A stretch of DNA of 64,000 bases, taken from contig NC_049981.1 in assembly GCF_000003815.2 (NCBI RefSeq), positions 499,602 to 563,601 of the forward strand, read 5' to 3'. Shown here piece by piece: positions 1 through 12,495 of this stretch. The notes under the pieces were generated by a model. It had not been told where the DNA came from and searched no databases. It was given only the letters and a program-made list of their open reading frames with translations. The DNA is from Branchiostoma floridae (taxonomy: Eukaryota; Chordata; Leptocardii; Amphioxiformes; Branchiostomatidae). How positions within the stretch are numbered: position 1 is the stretch's first letter; each line of letters opens with the position of its first letter. Both the position numbers and the translations under genes were made by a program.

Positions 1-2960
1 TGTTATGCACCGGAAGATGTAGCAAATTAGAGTTGCATAGTACAAAAGAGATACAAAATAAAAGTATAATAATACAAACATTTGGTCGATTTCCTAATGG
101 TAATGATTGGTTGAGCTGCTAATTATGATGGTCAGTCGTTTGTTTGCCATACTGGCCTCGGTTTCAATCTATCATGGCCGCCTTGTGAGAAAGATGTATT
201 GCCAAAACATTTCCTAGTCAACCACACGAGGCTTTACCGTGAAAACCAATGGCATGTAAAATCTTCTGTTCTGAATTCCAGTCCCGCTCTAGCAAATCCT
301 CTGCCTAAATGAAAACTGTCTGGCATCATATCGAGACAAGGCTGTGTGTTATCACTGGTTTCATTAACATCTCATTTTCACCTTTCAACTTGATCCTCTC
401 AGTCAGGTGTTAAACCTTCTACTTTATATTCTACGTCGAATACATCCAAATACAGTTTTCAGAGCCCTTGTTTTGACCCTCTTCTAGCAAAGCATGATTC
501 TTGCTGAAATCTTTCTTCACCAATACCAATGGCAATTGCTTTATCCCCTCTATAAAATATGAGTATGGGGTTGAGAAATTGGCTTTACGTTCAACGTCTA
601 AAACATTTCCCCTTTTCCTTGAGAAAATCCCTTCGCTGTAACTTCCTCGGGCAAGTTTGCAATTACAGTCTTACTTGGCATGTGAAAGCTAAATCTTCTT
701 TCAAAGCTAGTGTCTAAGGCATTTCCTGGTGAGACTACTTGAGACTATTCCCTTTTGCCGTCTAGAAACATGAGTGTGTAATATGCAAAAGCAAAGAATA
801 TGGGATTACAGCTTAATTTTCTTGTTTATGCCTCCATGGAGGTGAAGATTTCTTTTGAAGCCTGTTTCTATGACATGTTACCGTGAAGGACACTTAAAGC
901 ATTACAACGAAAAGCATCGGGTTGTAAAAGCCTCTGTTTTGGATTCAAGTCTTACTTTGGTAAATCCTCTGTCAAAGGGAAAGCTGTCTGGCATCAGATC
1001 GAGACACGGCTGCATGTTATCACTGGTTTAATTAGCAACTCATTTTTACCTTTCAACTTGATCCTCTCTCTGGTGTTAAACCTTCTACTTTATATTCTAC
1101 GTCGAATGCATCCAAATACAACGTTCAGGGCCCTTGTTTTCATCCTACTCTTGGAGAGCATAATCCTCGCTTAAATCAGTCTTTACCAACATCAATGACA
1201 GTTGTTGTATCCCCTCTAGAGTATGAAGGTGAGACAATGGCTTCACTTTCAACGTCTAAGGCATTCCCTTTTTCCTTAAGAAAATCCCTTTGATGTAACT
1301 TCCCCCGGAAGTTTGGATTTTAAGTCTTGCTTCCCATTCGGAAGCTTAAAGGCTTCTTTTAAAGTCAATGTCTAAGGAATTTCCTGGTAAGACTGCTTAA
1401 GACCATTCCCTTTTACCAGAGAAACGCGTTAGGTATAGAATGTTAAAGGTAATCACGTGCGCAGTCTTATTTTCTTCTTTTTTGTGTGGTTCCTTTGAAG
1501 CAAAGGTTTCTTTCGAAGCAAATTCCTATGGCATTTGCTTTGAAGGACACTTGAACCATTACCACTAAAAGCATAAGGTTGTTAGAGCTTCTCTTTTGGA
1601 TTCAAGTCTTGCTTACGTAAAACCTCTGCCTTAAAGAAAGTTGCCTGTTATCAGTCAGAGACAGGGTGGCATGTCATATGTGGTTTAATAAGAACTCTTT
1701 CTCATCTTTCAACTTCATCCCCAGACGAATTTTGGAGAAAAAGCTTCTTCTTAATATCCGACGTCTGAGACACTAGCTATACAGAATTTAGATGTCTTGT
1801 ATACATGCATCTTCTTTTGGCAGAGAATTTAATAAGCATTTAATTTTTCCGTCGTACCATTTTGGAAGTTTGGGCTTATATGTATTCTCTTATTTGGAAG
1901 GAAATTCTTCGAATGTCTTCATGCGTTTTCAAAGACACTTGAGACTTCTGTGTAATAAATCATTAGGTTGTAAAGGTATTGGGATGTCACGGCTGTTGCT
2001 TTGGATTCCGGTCTTACTTTAGCAAATGCACTGTCTGGCATCAGAGAGAGAGACGTTGCCGCGTGTTATTAGTGGTTTAATTAAGAACCACTTCACATCG
2101 TTCAACTTCATCCACCAAGGAAATCAGGGGTGAAAGTGAAACGTTCCTCTTAAAACTCCAAGTCTAAGACATCCCGAGTACAACGTTCAGGGAGAGACAT
2201 AACCGTAAGCATTATTAACAAATGGTTGATGCCTGCAAGGAGATTGAACAGAAACCTCTGCTCAACTTTCAAAGTCTAATACATTTCTTTTTTTCCGAGG
2301 AAAGGTGCTCCGTCGTAAAACCCCCATCTTTGTGATTACAGCCTTACTTCTTTGCTTTGGGTTCCAGTCCTGCTTTTGAAACTCATCTGCTTAAAATTAG
2401 AATGTTTAACATCAAACAAGTCCAGACCAGTCTGCATGTTCTAAGAGGTTAAATGACAATTAAGACCTCTCTCTTAATATCCCCCAATTTTAGGCTAGTT
2501 TAACTTAGACACAGATTGTCTCTGTACCTAAAATGATTAGCAGTGTCTGTATAACCAAATACGTAAAACAAAATCAATGTTTCTGTAAATGAAGTATACT
2601 AGTAATTGTTTACATTGTCGATTGTGCTTTGTCCAGTTACAAGGGCCAGCTCTGAATAATATAGCCCTTGGAATGTTGGGTAGCTCTGGCTGTATTTATT
2701 TTTATACATTCCAATAAATCAAATCCTTATTAAAGGACACTTGAGACTCTCCCACAGAAAACATTATTTTGTAAAATTTTCTTTGGATTCCGGTCTCGCT
2801 TTTGTAATTCCTCTGTGTAAGGTAAAGCTGTCTAAAATAGGAGAGATAGAGAGAGACGGCTGCATGGACTGATTAAGAACACGTTCTAATCCTTTACACT
2901 CATCCCCTCAAGAAATCATCGGCAGAGTCTCCTTATTAACATTCTATGTCTAAGACATCC
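1..2960. repeat. Degenerate long tandem repeat array, no gene seen
   Basis: A recurring block reads roughly 'GGATTC-AGTCTTGCTTT-GTAAA-CCTCTGCC', followed by an AGA-rich stretch, 'GGTTTAATTA' and 'CTTTCAACTTCATCC'. Its anchor GGATTC (or a variant) appears near 271, 941, 1598, 2003, 2359 and 2784. The first intervals are about 660-670 bases and later ones about 350-430, as if later units are truncated. Blocks near 360-760 and 1020-1430 align over about 400 bases with many substitutions and small indels. No convincing coding exon is seen here. The 76-codon frame at 1792-2022 lies inside the array and resembles no family I know. Confidence 0.6.
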
Positions 2961-3324
2961 GCACTGCAGCGTTCAGTCGACTGATGGGGAAAAGTATTAG
3001 CTTGTCAAGTCTTAATCCGAAGTCTTACTTTCTAATTTCGCAGCCTACGTGAGTGGGGAGATGCGGTTACGTGTAATCTGGTACGTTTTCATTCTTCTAC
3101 TAACGGCACAGCGTTTATTAAAGGCTTGTTGACATGTCGCGGTGCTACAGGGATTTGACATGGGAATGTATGGATTTCTAGACTTTGCGTCTACGCACGG
3201 CACAGTTCTGGGCTTGAAATCGATAAGTAATTCAAGCAGAAAAACTACGAGTAAAAATTAGTTTCGATCTTATCATACGGATTCAGGTAACGCTCAATAC
3301 GTATAGTGACACTGATTATGATAG

Positions 3325-3712
3325 GGTCCTACGATTGATACCACATCCGTCGTACGACAGGTTTTGTAAGTCTAACTGATGTACGATCCCTGCCATATCT
3401 GTCGCACACGGGTTTACACATGGTGGTATTATCCCTGCCACATTGTTCATACGACAGTTTTTTGTCATCTGTACCCGTTGTAGGAAACCTGAAATATCCG
3501 TGTAACGCTTTAAGCATTATTACATGTAACGCTTGTACGTTACCTGTTACATACGTCGCACGATAATTTTTGCAAATTGAGTAGGTGTACAATCCCTTTC
3601 ACATCTGTCGTACGACCGAGCGTGCAAAAGGAACGTATGTACGAACCCTGCCACACCCGTCATACGACAGGTTTTACACAAGTAACTGATGTACAATCCC
3701 TTTAACAAAAAA
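3325..3712. repeat. Short-unit degenerate tandem repeat
   Basis: Variants of 'CTGATGTACAATCCCTGCCA' followed by 'CATCTGTCGTACGACAGG' recur near 3340, 3380, 3435, 3585, 3635 and 3680. The unit is roughly 50-65 bases and is poorly kept. The CGTACGACAG core is near-palindromic. No gene is supported in 2960-4575, and an open frame at 3329-3592 (-) follows from the repeat. Confidence 0.55.
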
Positions 3713-4578
3713 AGCTGTAGTTAGTTTCTGTCCGTTCTTCCTTTCCTAGTCTCGTTGAAAATTCGTACTTCAAGGAGATCACGTCATAAACTTTTTGAAA
3801 CATTTGACCGGTTGCTGACGTCACGTATCCACAAGATCACGAGTAAGATCACGTGTCTGTAACTCTCGCGAGTTTTCGTTCTGAAGTAACTGGTCAACAG
3901 TATTGATCCTGAAAAAGGTGACAGTGGTCTTTAAAAACTTGATCCGTGTATACCTTTGTGTTGGAAGAAAGTTTAGGTATGTACCGGAATCGTGTAATGT
4001 TGTACGAAGTATGTGCATGAGAATTTTCACTAAACAAACTAGAAAAGCAACTTTTTCCTTTTTCCAAAAATGCAGAATGTTTCCCTCTAGCTGTCAAGCT
4101 ACTCGCATACAGTATTGTATCAGTAGGCTTTATTATGTGCCAGTGAAAAAAAAAATGGGGCTACGAATGGGGGTATCTGAGTAGCCTGACGTGATAGCCA
4201 GTTCAGGTAGCCGGGCCAGGTACACAGCCCAGCTATTTCTGGAAACCTTTACTGCTAGAAGGAAGAAAGAATAAGCACCAAACAATATATTTTCTCCTTT
4301 AGGAAAACGTTTTAAGTTAAGTTTCTCAAAGTCGCTTTTGGAACCCTTGAGGTGCTTACACGGTTCACAGAAAAACGCTATCAGGGCAATGACGCACTTC
4401 CATACACCCAGAAAAGACGTCCGACCTAAACACATGACGTCCGTTTCCCAGAAAACAGGACTCAATTACGTCAAACCGGGATTCACACGATAACCTCCTC
4501 TATACAAAACCCCGAACTTTCTTAGTGCGTGTAATCACTACTGACTAATATCACAGCTTATCTCTAAGTATCACCACT

Positions 4579-5176
4579 TTAGGCCACACTGACTTAGTTT
4601 TATGGATGACATCCTTTTGAGGATACCAAAACTAATGCGCGAGGGCGAAAAAATGGTAAAAAAATTGCTGCTAAACCACGTACAGGACTACACATCCAGT
4701 GCATTCTTTCCCGAGGCTTTATTTGTACTACGTTCACCTCTAGTAATACTGTAAGAGACAATTGTTTATATTGCCATTCCTGTTTAAAGTAGGGAACAAG
4801 GGCGCTGTGGTCCAATGGTCTGACCATGTTCCCCTTTACCCTAGAGAGCAAGCATGCAATTCTGATTGAGGCTAACGTCACATTTCCAAACCGGGGCCCG
4901 GCCGGGCTGTTTGTGGAAATGAAAAACAGAAATGTATACGTAAAAGTATACACAAATAATGCCAATGACTATCATCTTTACGTCTTGCAATTGTGTAGAT
5001 TGGTGTCTATTGTATCATACTTTTCGTTCCCGAAAGCTACCCGACCGGTCCCCGGTTTGGAAATGTGACGTAGGCCTATCCAGGGATGCTATTGGGCCAC
5101 ATGTATTTTCTTGAGATCAAGCGAAATTCGATGCTCGCACGGATGTCATCCATAAAATTAAGACAGTGCGGCCTTA
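4579..5176. mobile_element. Non-autonomous inverted-repeat DNA element (MITE) with nested hairpin
   Basis: The left end (TAGGCCACACTGACTTAGTT at 4580, continuing TTATGGATGACATCC) is the reverse complement of the right end at 5141-5176 (GGATGTCATCCATAAAATTA, then AGACAGTGCGGCCTTA), with few mismatches over about 36 bases. Inside lies a second inverted pair: ACGTCACATTTCCAAACCGG near 4874 and its complement near 5050-5070. The 600-base length and lack of a transposase frame mark it as non-autonomous. A target-site duplication was not clear. Confidence 0.75.
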
Positions 5177-5467
5177 GCGGTTCCCCTATTTCACAGTACT
5201 AAGGTGAATTCTGCACTGAAGCGCGTGCACAATCCACTCTGTACTCGCGGAGTGAGATAGGTGTAGCGTAAGCGCGTTGACGTGCGACGTCTCACAGGAG
5301 GCCGTATGCGTCATCAGCGCACACAACTCTGACAGGAGGGCTTTTAAGGCCTGACGTTGGAGGCGTAGCTTTCGGATTACGTCGAACGTTTACGTCGCGT
5401 TTTGGTCTGATTACGCACATAAAGATGTGCGTGCCGGGTGGCTTAATACAACATGGACGCATCATTA

Positions 5468-5483
5468 CCCCCCCCCCCCCCCC
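5468..5483. repeat. C16 homopolymer
   Basis: A run of 16 C is followed by AAGGCATTC. An equal run of 16 C lies at 6648-6663. Long C or G runs also occur at about 5860, 8850, 9740, 24650, 31445 and 48265. These are prone to sequencing error, so base counts here should not be trusted. Confidence 0.85.
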
Positions 5484-5794
5484 AAGGCATTCTTAATGGT
5501 TATGGCTAATAGAATTTGGGACAAATAGAGTGAAAAATTGGCCATGAATCATGAGTGATTAAAAACATGATATGATTTATTGAAAACGTGACCATTGCTT
5601 ATGTAACGTTTTTTATGTGTAATTCATGAGATGAGATATGTATTTAATGACCCGTAACGTTAATTAGGTCACTGTGGGGGTGATCAATATAACGTCATTT
5701 TCTTAACGATTTCGACATACATAATGACGTTTAGATCAAATAGGGTTTTGTTAGATGGAGGGAAAGATACAAAACTAAATTTCCGGTCCATAAA

Positions 5795-6157
5795 GGTAAA
5801 GCTCAGGGCACAACCCACCGCACGTTCAATTTGTCCGTACGTTTTTTTTTTTTTTTTGGAGGGGGGGGGGAGGTCACGTCCGCCACGTATTTCTGAAAAC
5901 GTTCAGACTGTACAGGGCAGGCGCGTCGCCTGTACTGGCACGTACGGGGGGCGAATCCGCAGCCCGATGGCACTCAAAGCTTTACGTGAATATCTACGGC
6001 GTGTCTGCGTGCTCGAGCGCTCCAAAATCCGTCGGATTCTTTACGAGTTCGTACGGAGGCGGTACTTACCACTTACGGATCCCAAAAGATTGCCAACGTT
6101 TTTGGCACGTAGACAGCACGTATTTGCACGTCCGGCGGGCTGTGCCCTTAGCTTAAC
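5795..6157. mobile_element. GC-rich inverted-repeat element, copy 1
   Basis: The left end GTAAAGCTCAGGGCACAACC matches the reverse complement of the right end at about 6128-6155 (GGCGGGCTGTGCCCTTAGCT). The interior is rich in CGTACG and carries a T17 run next to a G-rich run (5843-5872). A related copy in opposite orientation lies at 55666-56050. The shared part includes the complements of CGAATCCGCAGCCCGAT and TTTGGCACGTAGACAGCACG. The 155-codon frame at 5724-6191 simply reads through the element and is not called a gene. Confidence 0.65.
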
Positions 6158-6647
6158 GGTTACTGTAGAAACCCTGTATTATAAAAGTTGAAAAACAGCT
6201 TTTGCAATATACAAATTTAAAGTTATAGAGATGGAATATACAGCAAGCCTTGTGAAAATTAGAATAAAACTAAATCTACAATTGCCTTTAATGTGTCTGT
6301 ACCTGAAAGGCACTATGATCAGTGTGGCGCCAACGAGCTATTCAACAGACTGAGTCTAAACGAGCTATTCAGCAGTCTGGTGCTGCACTGACTATTGTAC
6401 AGCTTCCTTATATATGGACATAAAAAGGATATTTTTTCGCAGGCTAGAATCCTCAACAGTTTCAAGATTCACACCCAAATGCGCAATTTGCACACTTTAG
6501 TACAGATGAATTATGAAGTTCGTTCAAGAAACGTGTTTATATCTAACCGTCGTTTCATATTTCGCTCAAATGGTCTACTTGTAACTGCAGCTAGGTGTCG
6601 CTGCTATAGTTCAACGAATGCTGGTCCCAAACGTGACTGAGTTTATA

Positions 6648-6663
6648 CCCCCCCCCCCCCCCC
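6648..6663. repeat. C16 homopolymer
   Basis: A second run of 16 C, preceded by GTTTATA and followed by ATCAAGG. The region between it and 8500 contains no exon I can support. A 114-codon - strand frame at 8094-8438 is open but matches no family I recognise. Confidence 0.85.
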
Positions 6664-8512
6664 ATCAAGGTAAATGACCGGATTAAATTTCATGATCCAT
6701 AAAGCCTACTTATTCAAGCATTTATTGTCCTCTCGGACAGTGAATGATAACTTCGGACCTACAAAACGTCTGGTCTTTACACACGCATATGAAGCATTCG
6801 TAAAGGCGCATTTTCGTGACACCTTTACGCATGCTGTTAGGGGTACTTAAAGGTTATCTCTAGCATGGATGCGATGTGAAAAATGTTTTTCAGATCTATT
6901 TGGGAAAAACTTTAAAGTTTTCTGAAATGAATCATGTAATATTTAATCTTTGTTCTGTGTCTTCATTCCAGTCTCCAAACGCCCCAGTCAACAGCATGAG
7001 CTAATTATACAAACTAAAAAAAAAGAACAAGAAATGGTAGACAGATTTTACCCAACAGGGAAAAGGCCATGCCTTCACTCTACTGCAAGCTGGTCAGTTA
7101 AGATAAGAATACGAAATAGTAGCATTACATTACTTAGCGGAAATATAGCCAAATTAAGAAATCCCAGGACCCAGCATTTGGTACATATTGTAAAATAAAG
7201 TAAAAAGCTATTTATCTACAAACAAAATGTCATCATAACGCTACAAAAAAAGTTGCCTATTGAAGGTTCCTTTCTTCAACCTATCACAGACAAGAAACTG
7301 CTCTTTTTCAGGTTGAAAAATGGCTGTCTTAGAAGTCAGACAGTTATTGTTGATTTGGTTTACCAGGGGAGCCATCAAAAGATATTTACTAGAGACCTCG
7401 AATATGTGCTTGAATCAATCAACATGCACATGGCTACACAAATGTTCTTACGAACATTCAAATAAATGCATGCATTACGGACTTATGTGCAGGTATTGTA
7501 CTTGAAGTACTGTCTAGTGTACACACGCTTTCCAGAAGACGTAATTTTACTTTAAAGAGATCAAAAACACGTTCAGTAGCCTACAGATGGCCATTCAGGT
7601 TGTCATTTCTGTTGATAGACGGTTCTATGGAGGATTACACAGTCATAAAATGAAGCCAAATAAGCGACGTTTAGCTCTTGGGATATATTTGACCTACTAT
7701 TTTGGACTTTTTACAAATCTTTTTACGGCAATTTTCTGACAATCGTCTAGACACAGAAGAATATCACGAACGCTCAAAGCACCGGCCCTCAATTAGTGCC
7801 GTGGTCTAAATCCCTTTGACCTCACGTTGTAGATTATACCATACGACAATGTACCAAACACGGGTATGAATGCATATATGCCATAACCAGGGACACAACT
7901 AGGGAGGCATTCAGCAGTAAATGCCTTTAACAGCACAAATACGTCTTTCATAGACACTTATAAACGATGGAGCGATTTGTTCAATTGGTAGTTCCATTCT
8001 AAACTGGAAAATGTTGTGGTTTTTGTAACAAAAGGGAAGAGTTCGTGTTGCAGAAAGACATTAAATTCGTATATACAGTAACATGCACACATTCTAATGT
8101 CGGTCTTTAAAGTTTGCAAAATCTTCTATTGCCTTCTGCGCAGTTTTGGGTATCCTATTTTCTATAGTGTTTTTTCCATCTCTGAGAGCCATCTGAATGT
8201 CAAGCTTGTACTTTGATGCAACGATAAAACTTTCATATAAAGTTAGATAATGATAACTACGATATCCCAGTCTGATGCTCACAGGAATTTTGTTTACATC
8301 AGTGAATGCCCGACTAAGGTGGTTTACCAAGTACGTAAAGTAACTCTTAAAGACATTTTTGAACCCCTGACGAAGATAAAAAAGATTTGGAATTCTTGTA
8401 AAGTTGCGTATAATATAGAAACAAGCCAGTCCTTCCAAGAACGAAAAAAAAATAGTAGAGTAATGGCAACACTATGTTGTTCTGCCAACCCCACTTGTGT
8501 AAGGTATGGGCT

Positions 8513-8605
8513 ATGAGAGAAAGAGAGAGAGAGAAAGAGAAAGAGAGAGAAAAGAAAAAGAGACGGGGAGAGACAGACAGACAGGCAGACGGACAGACAA
8601 AGACT
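8513..8605. repeat. Simple repeat, (GAGA)n then (GACA)n
   Basis: A strand-biased purine tract (AGAGAGAAAGAGAGAGAGAA type) passes into GACAGACAGACAGGCAGACGG. Three overlapping open frames arise from this low-complexity tract. Confidence 0.9.
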
Positions 8606-8813
8606 GTACCTCCAATTGTCATGGAGGTAAATACAATTCACAACAGTCAGATTCTATCATACCATTTTTCTAAGTCTTGGAACTAATCATGCGACTGCTA
8701 TTATATTTCCCCTGTCCGAGGTGCTGAATTCCTTCCTGTTATTACCTTCTCAAACTTTATCTCTAAGAAGCCGCCTTGGCGCCGCCTGGATGATCACTAG
8801 GCTGTTAAGGGAA

Positions 8814-9764
8814 CCCTATTCAGACCGGGCTTTTTTGGTCATCCCTGGACCGGGGGGGGGGGGCTTTTGAGGCCCTCCACTTCTAAGTCCTCTAACTCTC
8901 GAACGACGTACCGTAAGGCCACCAAATTTTCGGGACATTATATCGACATAATATCTGACAAGTATTTGACGTTTGACGTTACGTTGACGTAAGATGACGT
9001 AATTATGACGTCATCAATTTGATTATATTGGCCGGACCCATGAAAAAAGGGTATTCTCAGAAAACTTCAAGTTACACTACAAAAATGTAACAATAAGTGC
9101 AGATAACAGAATAATAATATTTATTACGACTTGTATTGCCAATAGCAACATCAATGACGTCATAATTACGTCATAAAATGACGTCATGCACATCTAAGAT
9201 ACGAGATAGGCTCCGCCATATTATATCCACCATCTTGAATTTTTAAAACTTCTTTTTTTGCAACAAATAATCACAAAGTTCAATGGAAATAGACTGAATT
9301 CAGTCATTTAGATGGTTTTTGATGAAAAAATACCAGGTAGTTACAAATTTTAAGGGAAAATAAGCTTGTTATTCTTGATCTGGCCATACGGTCCGCCATC
9401 TTGGATTTTGGGCTGATGACGTCATCAAATTAGCATAATTTATGCATATATAATTATGAAAGATATGCTAAATAATATAAGATTTTATCTATGTAACAAA
9501 ATAGCAGTAATATAGCAAATAAATGTGAAAAATACATTGTTAGAACCAAAAATAGTGATTTTTGGCAAAACTGCCTGTCAGCAAACGGTTGCCATGGTAA
9601 CACGAAAAAATGGAAAATTTGTCAAACCTCGCAAAATTGTTGCCAACAATATTTTAGGAAAACTCACCAATTTTGGTGGCTTTAGCGTAAGGCGTTCTGG
9701 CGTTATAGGACATCGAAGTTAGCGCGGGCCTCAAAAGCCCCCCCCCCCCCCGGTCTGAATAGGG
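8814..9764. mobile_element. 951-bp inverted-repeat element with 9-bp target duplication
   Basis: The element starts CCCTATTCAGACCGGG and ends with the complement, CCCGGTCTGAATAGGG. Just inside, CTTTTGAGGCCC (left) pairs with GGGCCTCAAAAG (right). It is flanked on both sides by TTAAGGGAA (8805-8813 and 9765-9773), an exact 9-base direct repeat. A 9-11 base duplication is typical of Mutator-like elements. The interior has repeated TGACGTCAT palindromes (near 9010, 9150, 9180 and 9416) but no transposase, so it is non-autonomous. The exact flanking repeat suggests fairly recent insertion. Confidence 0.85.
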
Positions 9765-9899
9765 TTAAGGGAAAAGAATCAAGGACAGAAGCTTTCGTCA
9801 AAAGGTTAAAGTCATTCAACCAAATCCTCTAAGCGCTCTAAGTAAGTTGCTATCAATGAAGTCTAAAGATAAGGAATCTTTATTGTATTTAGATTTATA

Positions 9900-11640
9900 T
9901 ATGTTTCGGAATAAGTGAAAGATCAAAGGGAATGATTAATGATATCTCTACTTTTGCAGGAGCAAGAGATCTAAGGCAAGGCGCTGGTTCGCGATTTTCA
10001 ACGTTGGCTTGGTTCTCTTGTGCCGGGAAAGGGAGTTTGCTGTGGAAGGGAGTAGGCTGTAAAGGGGAGTTTGCCGTGATAGCAATGTTGGTATCTTTTT
10101 CTTATGTACGGGGCCAATCTAGGTCTGGAGTTCCATGAGATATATGCTACAACGAGAATCCAGCCATTGAGGAGTATACAGTGAAAATATAGTGGACACA
10201 TTTCTCAAGCTACGGGGCATCTTTCGTCGCACCACAATCGTGTTGTACCCATTTTGTGTTAGATAAACCTATGTCTACTCTAGAGAAATTCCCTGTCCGA
10301 AATTCTGAATGTACAGCACTTGCATGGAAGCCAGATATGGATTTCTTAGTTAGAAGTATATAAAAGGCAAAAATTGATATCGCTACTTTTTAAATTTATA
10401 TCCTACAAACTCTGGGAAATTGTTGGACGTCTAGTGTATTTTTAGAAAATATATATACGCACTCTCCAAGTACTAGCTGTTGCACATACATCTGATTGAG
10501 ATTTATAATGTATAACACAGAATTGTATAAACATTACAAAGTAAATGTATCATTCTCATTCAAGAGCTACATCTCGACCTATTTCTTCCAACGTCTTTTG
10601 AAACAGTGGACAATGGTAGCATTTTTAAGACACATACGATAAAAGGAAGATGGTATTCCTACTTTTGAGAGATAAGTTATCAAATGGGCCACCGTAAGAC
10701 GCCCATGTCCCTGAATACAGCTCAAATACTTTGAGAGAAAAAATATACGTGCTTTTATGGTACTAACGTTAAAAGGATAGCTGTAACAAAATCACAAGAC
10801 AGAGTTTTGATGGTTACATACAAAGGTACCTAAACTGTACACATCTACATCAATAAGAACATGTGTGAATGCGAAGTATCTATACTAGTGCTAGATATAA
10901 ACATTAGGTTTATATTGCAGCTTTCTCAAGACATAAGAGATCATAGGCACACATAGGCAAAATCCCGACTTTCCAACGATTCACCTATGTTGTGTTAGAT
11001 AAAGACACGTTTAATGCTGTGAACTTCTCCATTGTGCTTTCCTAAGGAAGCACCAGATGTGTATTTCTGAGTGGACAGAAGATCAGTGGTAATGTTACAT
11101 GATATCAATATTTTTGAACTATTATATGAAAGATTGGGAGCCGTTAACAGCCCAGTGTTATGAAAAAGATTATGGTTTCTGTTCAAGGTCTTGAATGGAT
11201 AATGGCTACACAAACTTCACAGAAATCTGCCATGATGATCACATAAAAAGGTACAACATTCGTTCAAGATTGTATCAATAGAATTAGTAACTGATGCACC
11301 ATCCCTGGTGCTAAATGCCATATGTAAATTCCTTGCAAAATGAATATCTAAGACGTAGATGGTATCACTAGTTTTCAACTATTCTATGACCTGCATTGTA
11401 TTATAAGTTCCATTTTGTGCTGGATCTTGTAAAAAAATCATTGCAATCGTCAATCAGATGTATGAGACATTCATATTGATTATAATCATTTGAAAGGCAT
11501 TGCCTAAGAATGACTTCAACTCAAATACTTTCAAATATTTCCTTTCATATTTTCCTGAAATATTGCATTGTGGTTTGCGTAAAAAAAATAATTGTAATAT
11601 CAGGTAGTCTGTATCTAATTCAATAAAGAAATAAGAAACG
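9900..11640. repeat. Diverged tandem repeat with 720-bp period
   Basis: Several markers recur about 710-740 bases apart: TTTCTCAAG (10201, 10921); TTGTGTTAGATAAA (10254, 10991); 'GGAAGC-CCAGAT-TGGATTTCT' near 10327 and 11046; and 'GATATC-CTACTTTT' near 9942, 10376, 10651, 11099 and 11359. Alternate intervals of the last marker are about 434 and 275, then 448 and 260, so each unit may hold two related halves. Divergence is high. No gene is supported between 9774 and 12200. Confidence 0.45.
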
Positions 11641-12221
11641 AACTGGAATTGTGCTCTTAATTATATCTACGTAATTTAGACTCTCCCAATGTAATCACGT
11701 TGTTTCTCGTTTGAGTAGGTGATTTATATTACATTTAACGTTTTATGTGGTCAAGTCTGTGCAGTCGAATTTCCTTAAAGGCAGCCACATTTCTTTACTT
11801 GCCTGAAGCACTTCTCCTCCTTTGAACCATACACTACATATCGCAGCCCCCACTATTTACGTAAATGCACAAATTAACCACATTGCGATTCTATTCAACA
11901 CACAGTGCCTGGGAATCCGGTAAAATTATTGCCGATTAAGTTTATGCCATAAAATACAGGTCTTATTTCCCAAATTGGGTATTCCTGTCAGGGAACATAT
12001 TTTCCTCGACTGATAAGACAGAGAGAACTATGTAAAATGGCCAACCCCTGCAGCTAAGAGCCGCAGAATCCTTTAAAAGCAAGTCCTTGCAATTTGCTAC
12101 AAGCGGCGTTGCACTGCAGGAGGAGATAGGGATAACTTATGACTCACTGGGAGCGGTGGTTTGCAATCTCCCTCTCTCCTCACATGTATGTCCGGCTAGA
12201 GGCAACGAGACATGACCGCTG

Positions 12222-12495
12222 TATTCTAAAAACAGCTTCTTGGCAGATTTCTAAGTGCTTTCGCCAACTCAGTGAAAGTTAGGGCCATTTTAGGACGATT
12301 CGCTTCGTTCTAAAACAGTTTTATGGTAGCTTTATGAGTGCTTTTGCCAACTCTTAATGTCAGTGAAAGTTTTGACCGTTTTAGGATGATTCGCTTCGTT
12401 CTACAAGAGTTTCCTAGGAGATGTCTTAGTGCTTTCGCCAAATCTTAATGTCAGTGACAATTTTGGCCATTTTAGGATGATTCGCTTCGCTGGAA
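12222..12495. repeat. Tandem repeat, three units of 90 bp
   Basis: Each unit contains 'AGTGCTTTCGCCAACTC', 'GTCAGTGAAAGTTTTG-CC' and 'TTTTAGGATGATTCGCTTCG'. GATTCGCTTCG occurs at 12297, 12388 and 12478, giving 91- and 90-base spacing. No gene is visible in the 700 bases either side. Confidence 0.8.

Noticed and set aside
4133-4465. 110-codon - strand frame next to a poly-A tract
   Set aside because: No domain or codon signal seen, and no partner exon.
5724-6191. 155-codon + frame
   Set aside because: Runs straight through an inverted-repeat element and homopolymer T17 and G runs. The sequence has a non-coding relative at 55.7 kb.
8094-8438. 114-codon - strand open frame
   Set aside because: No family resemblance, no splice-consistent neighbour, AT-rich codons. 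It overlaps other open frames from low-complexity sequence nearby.
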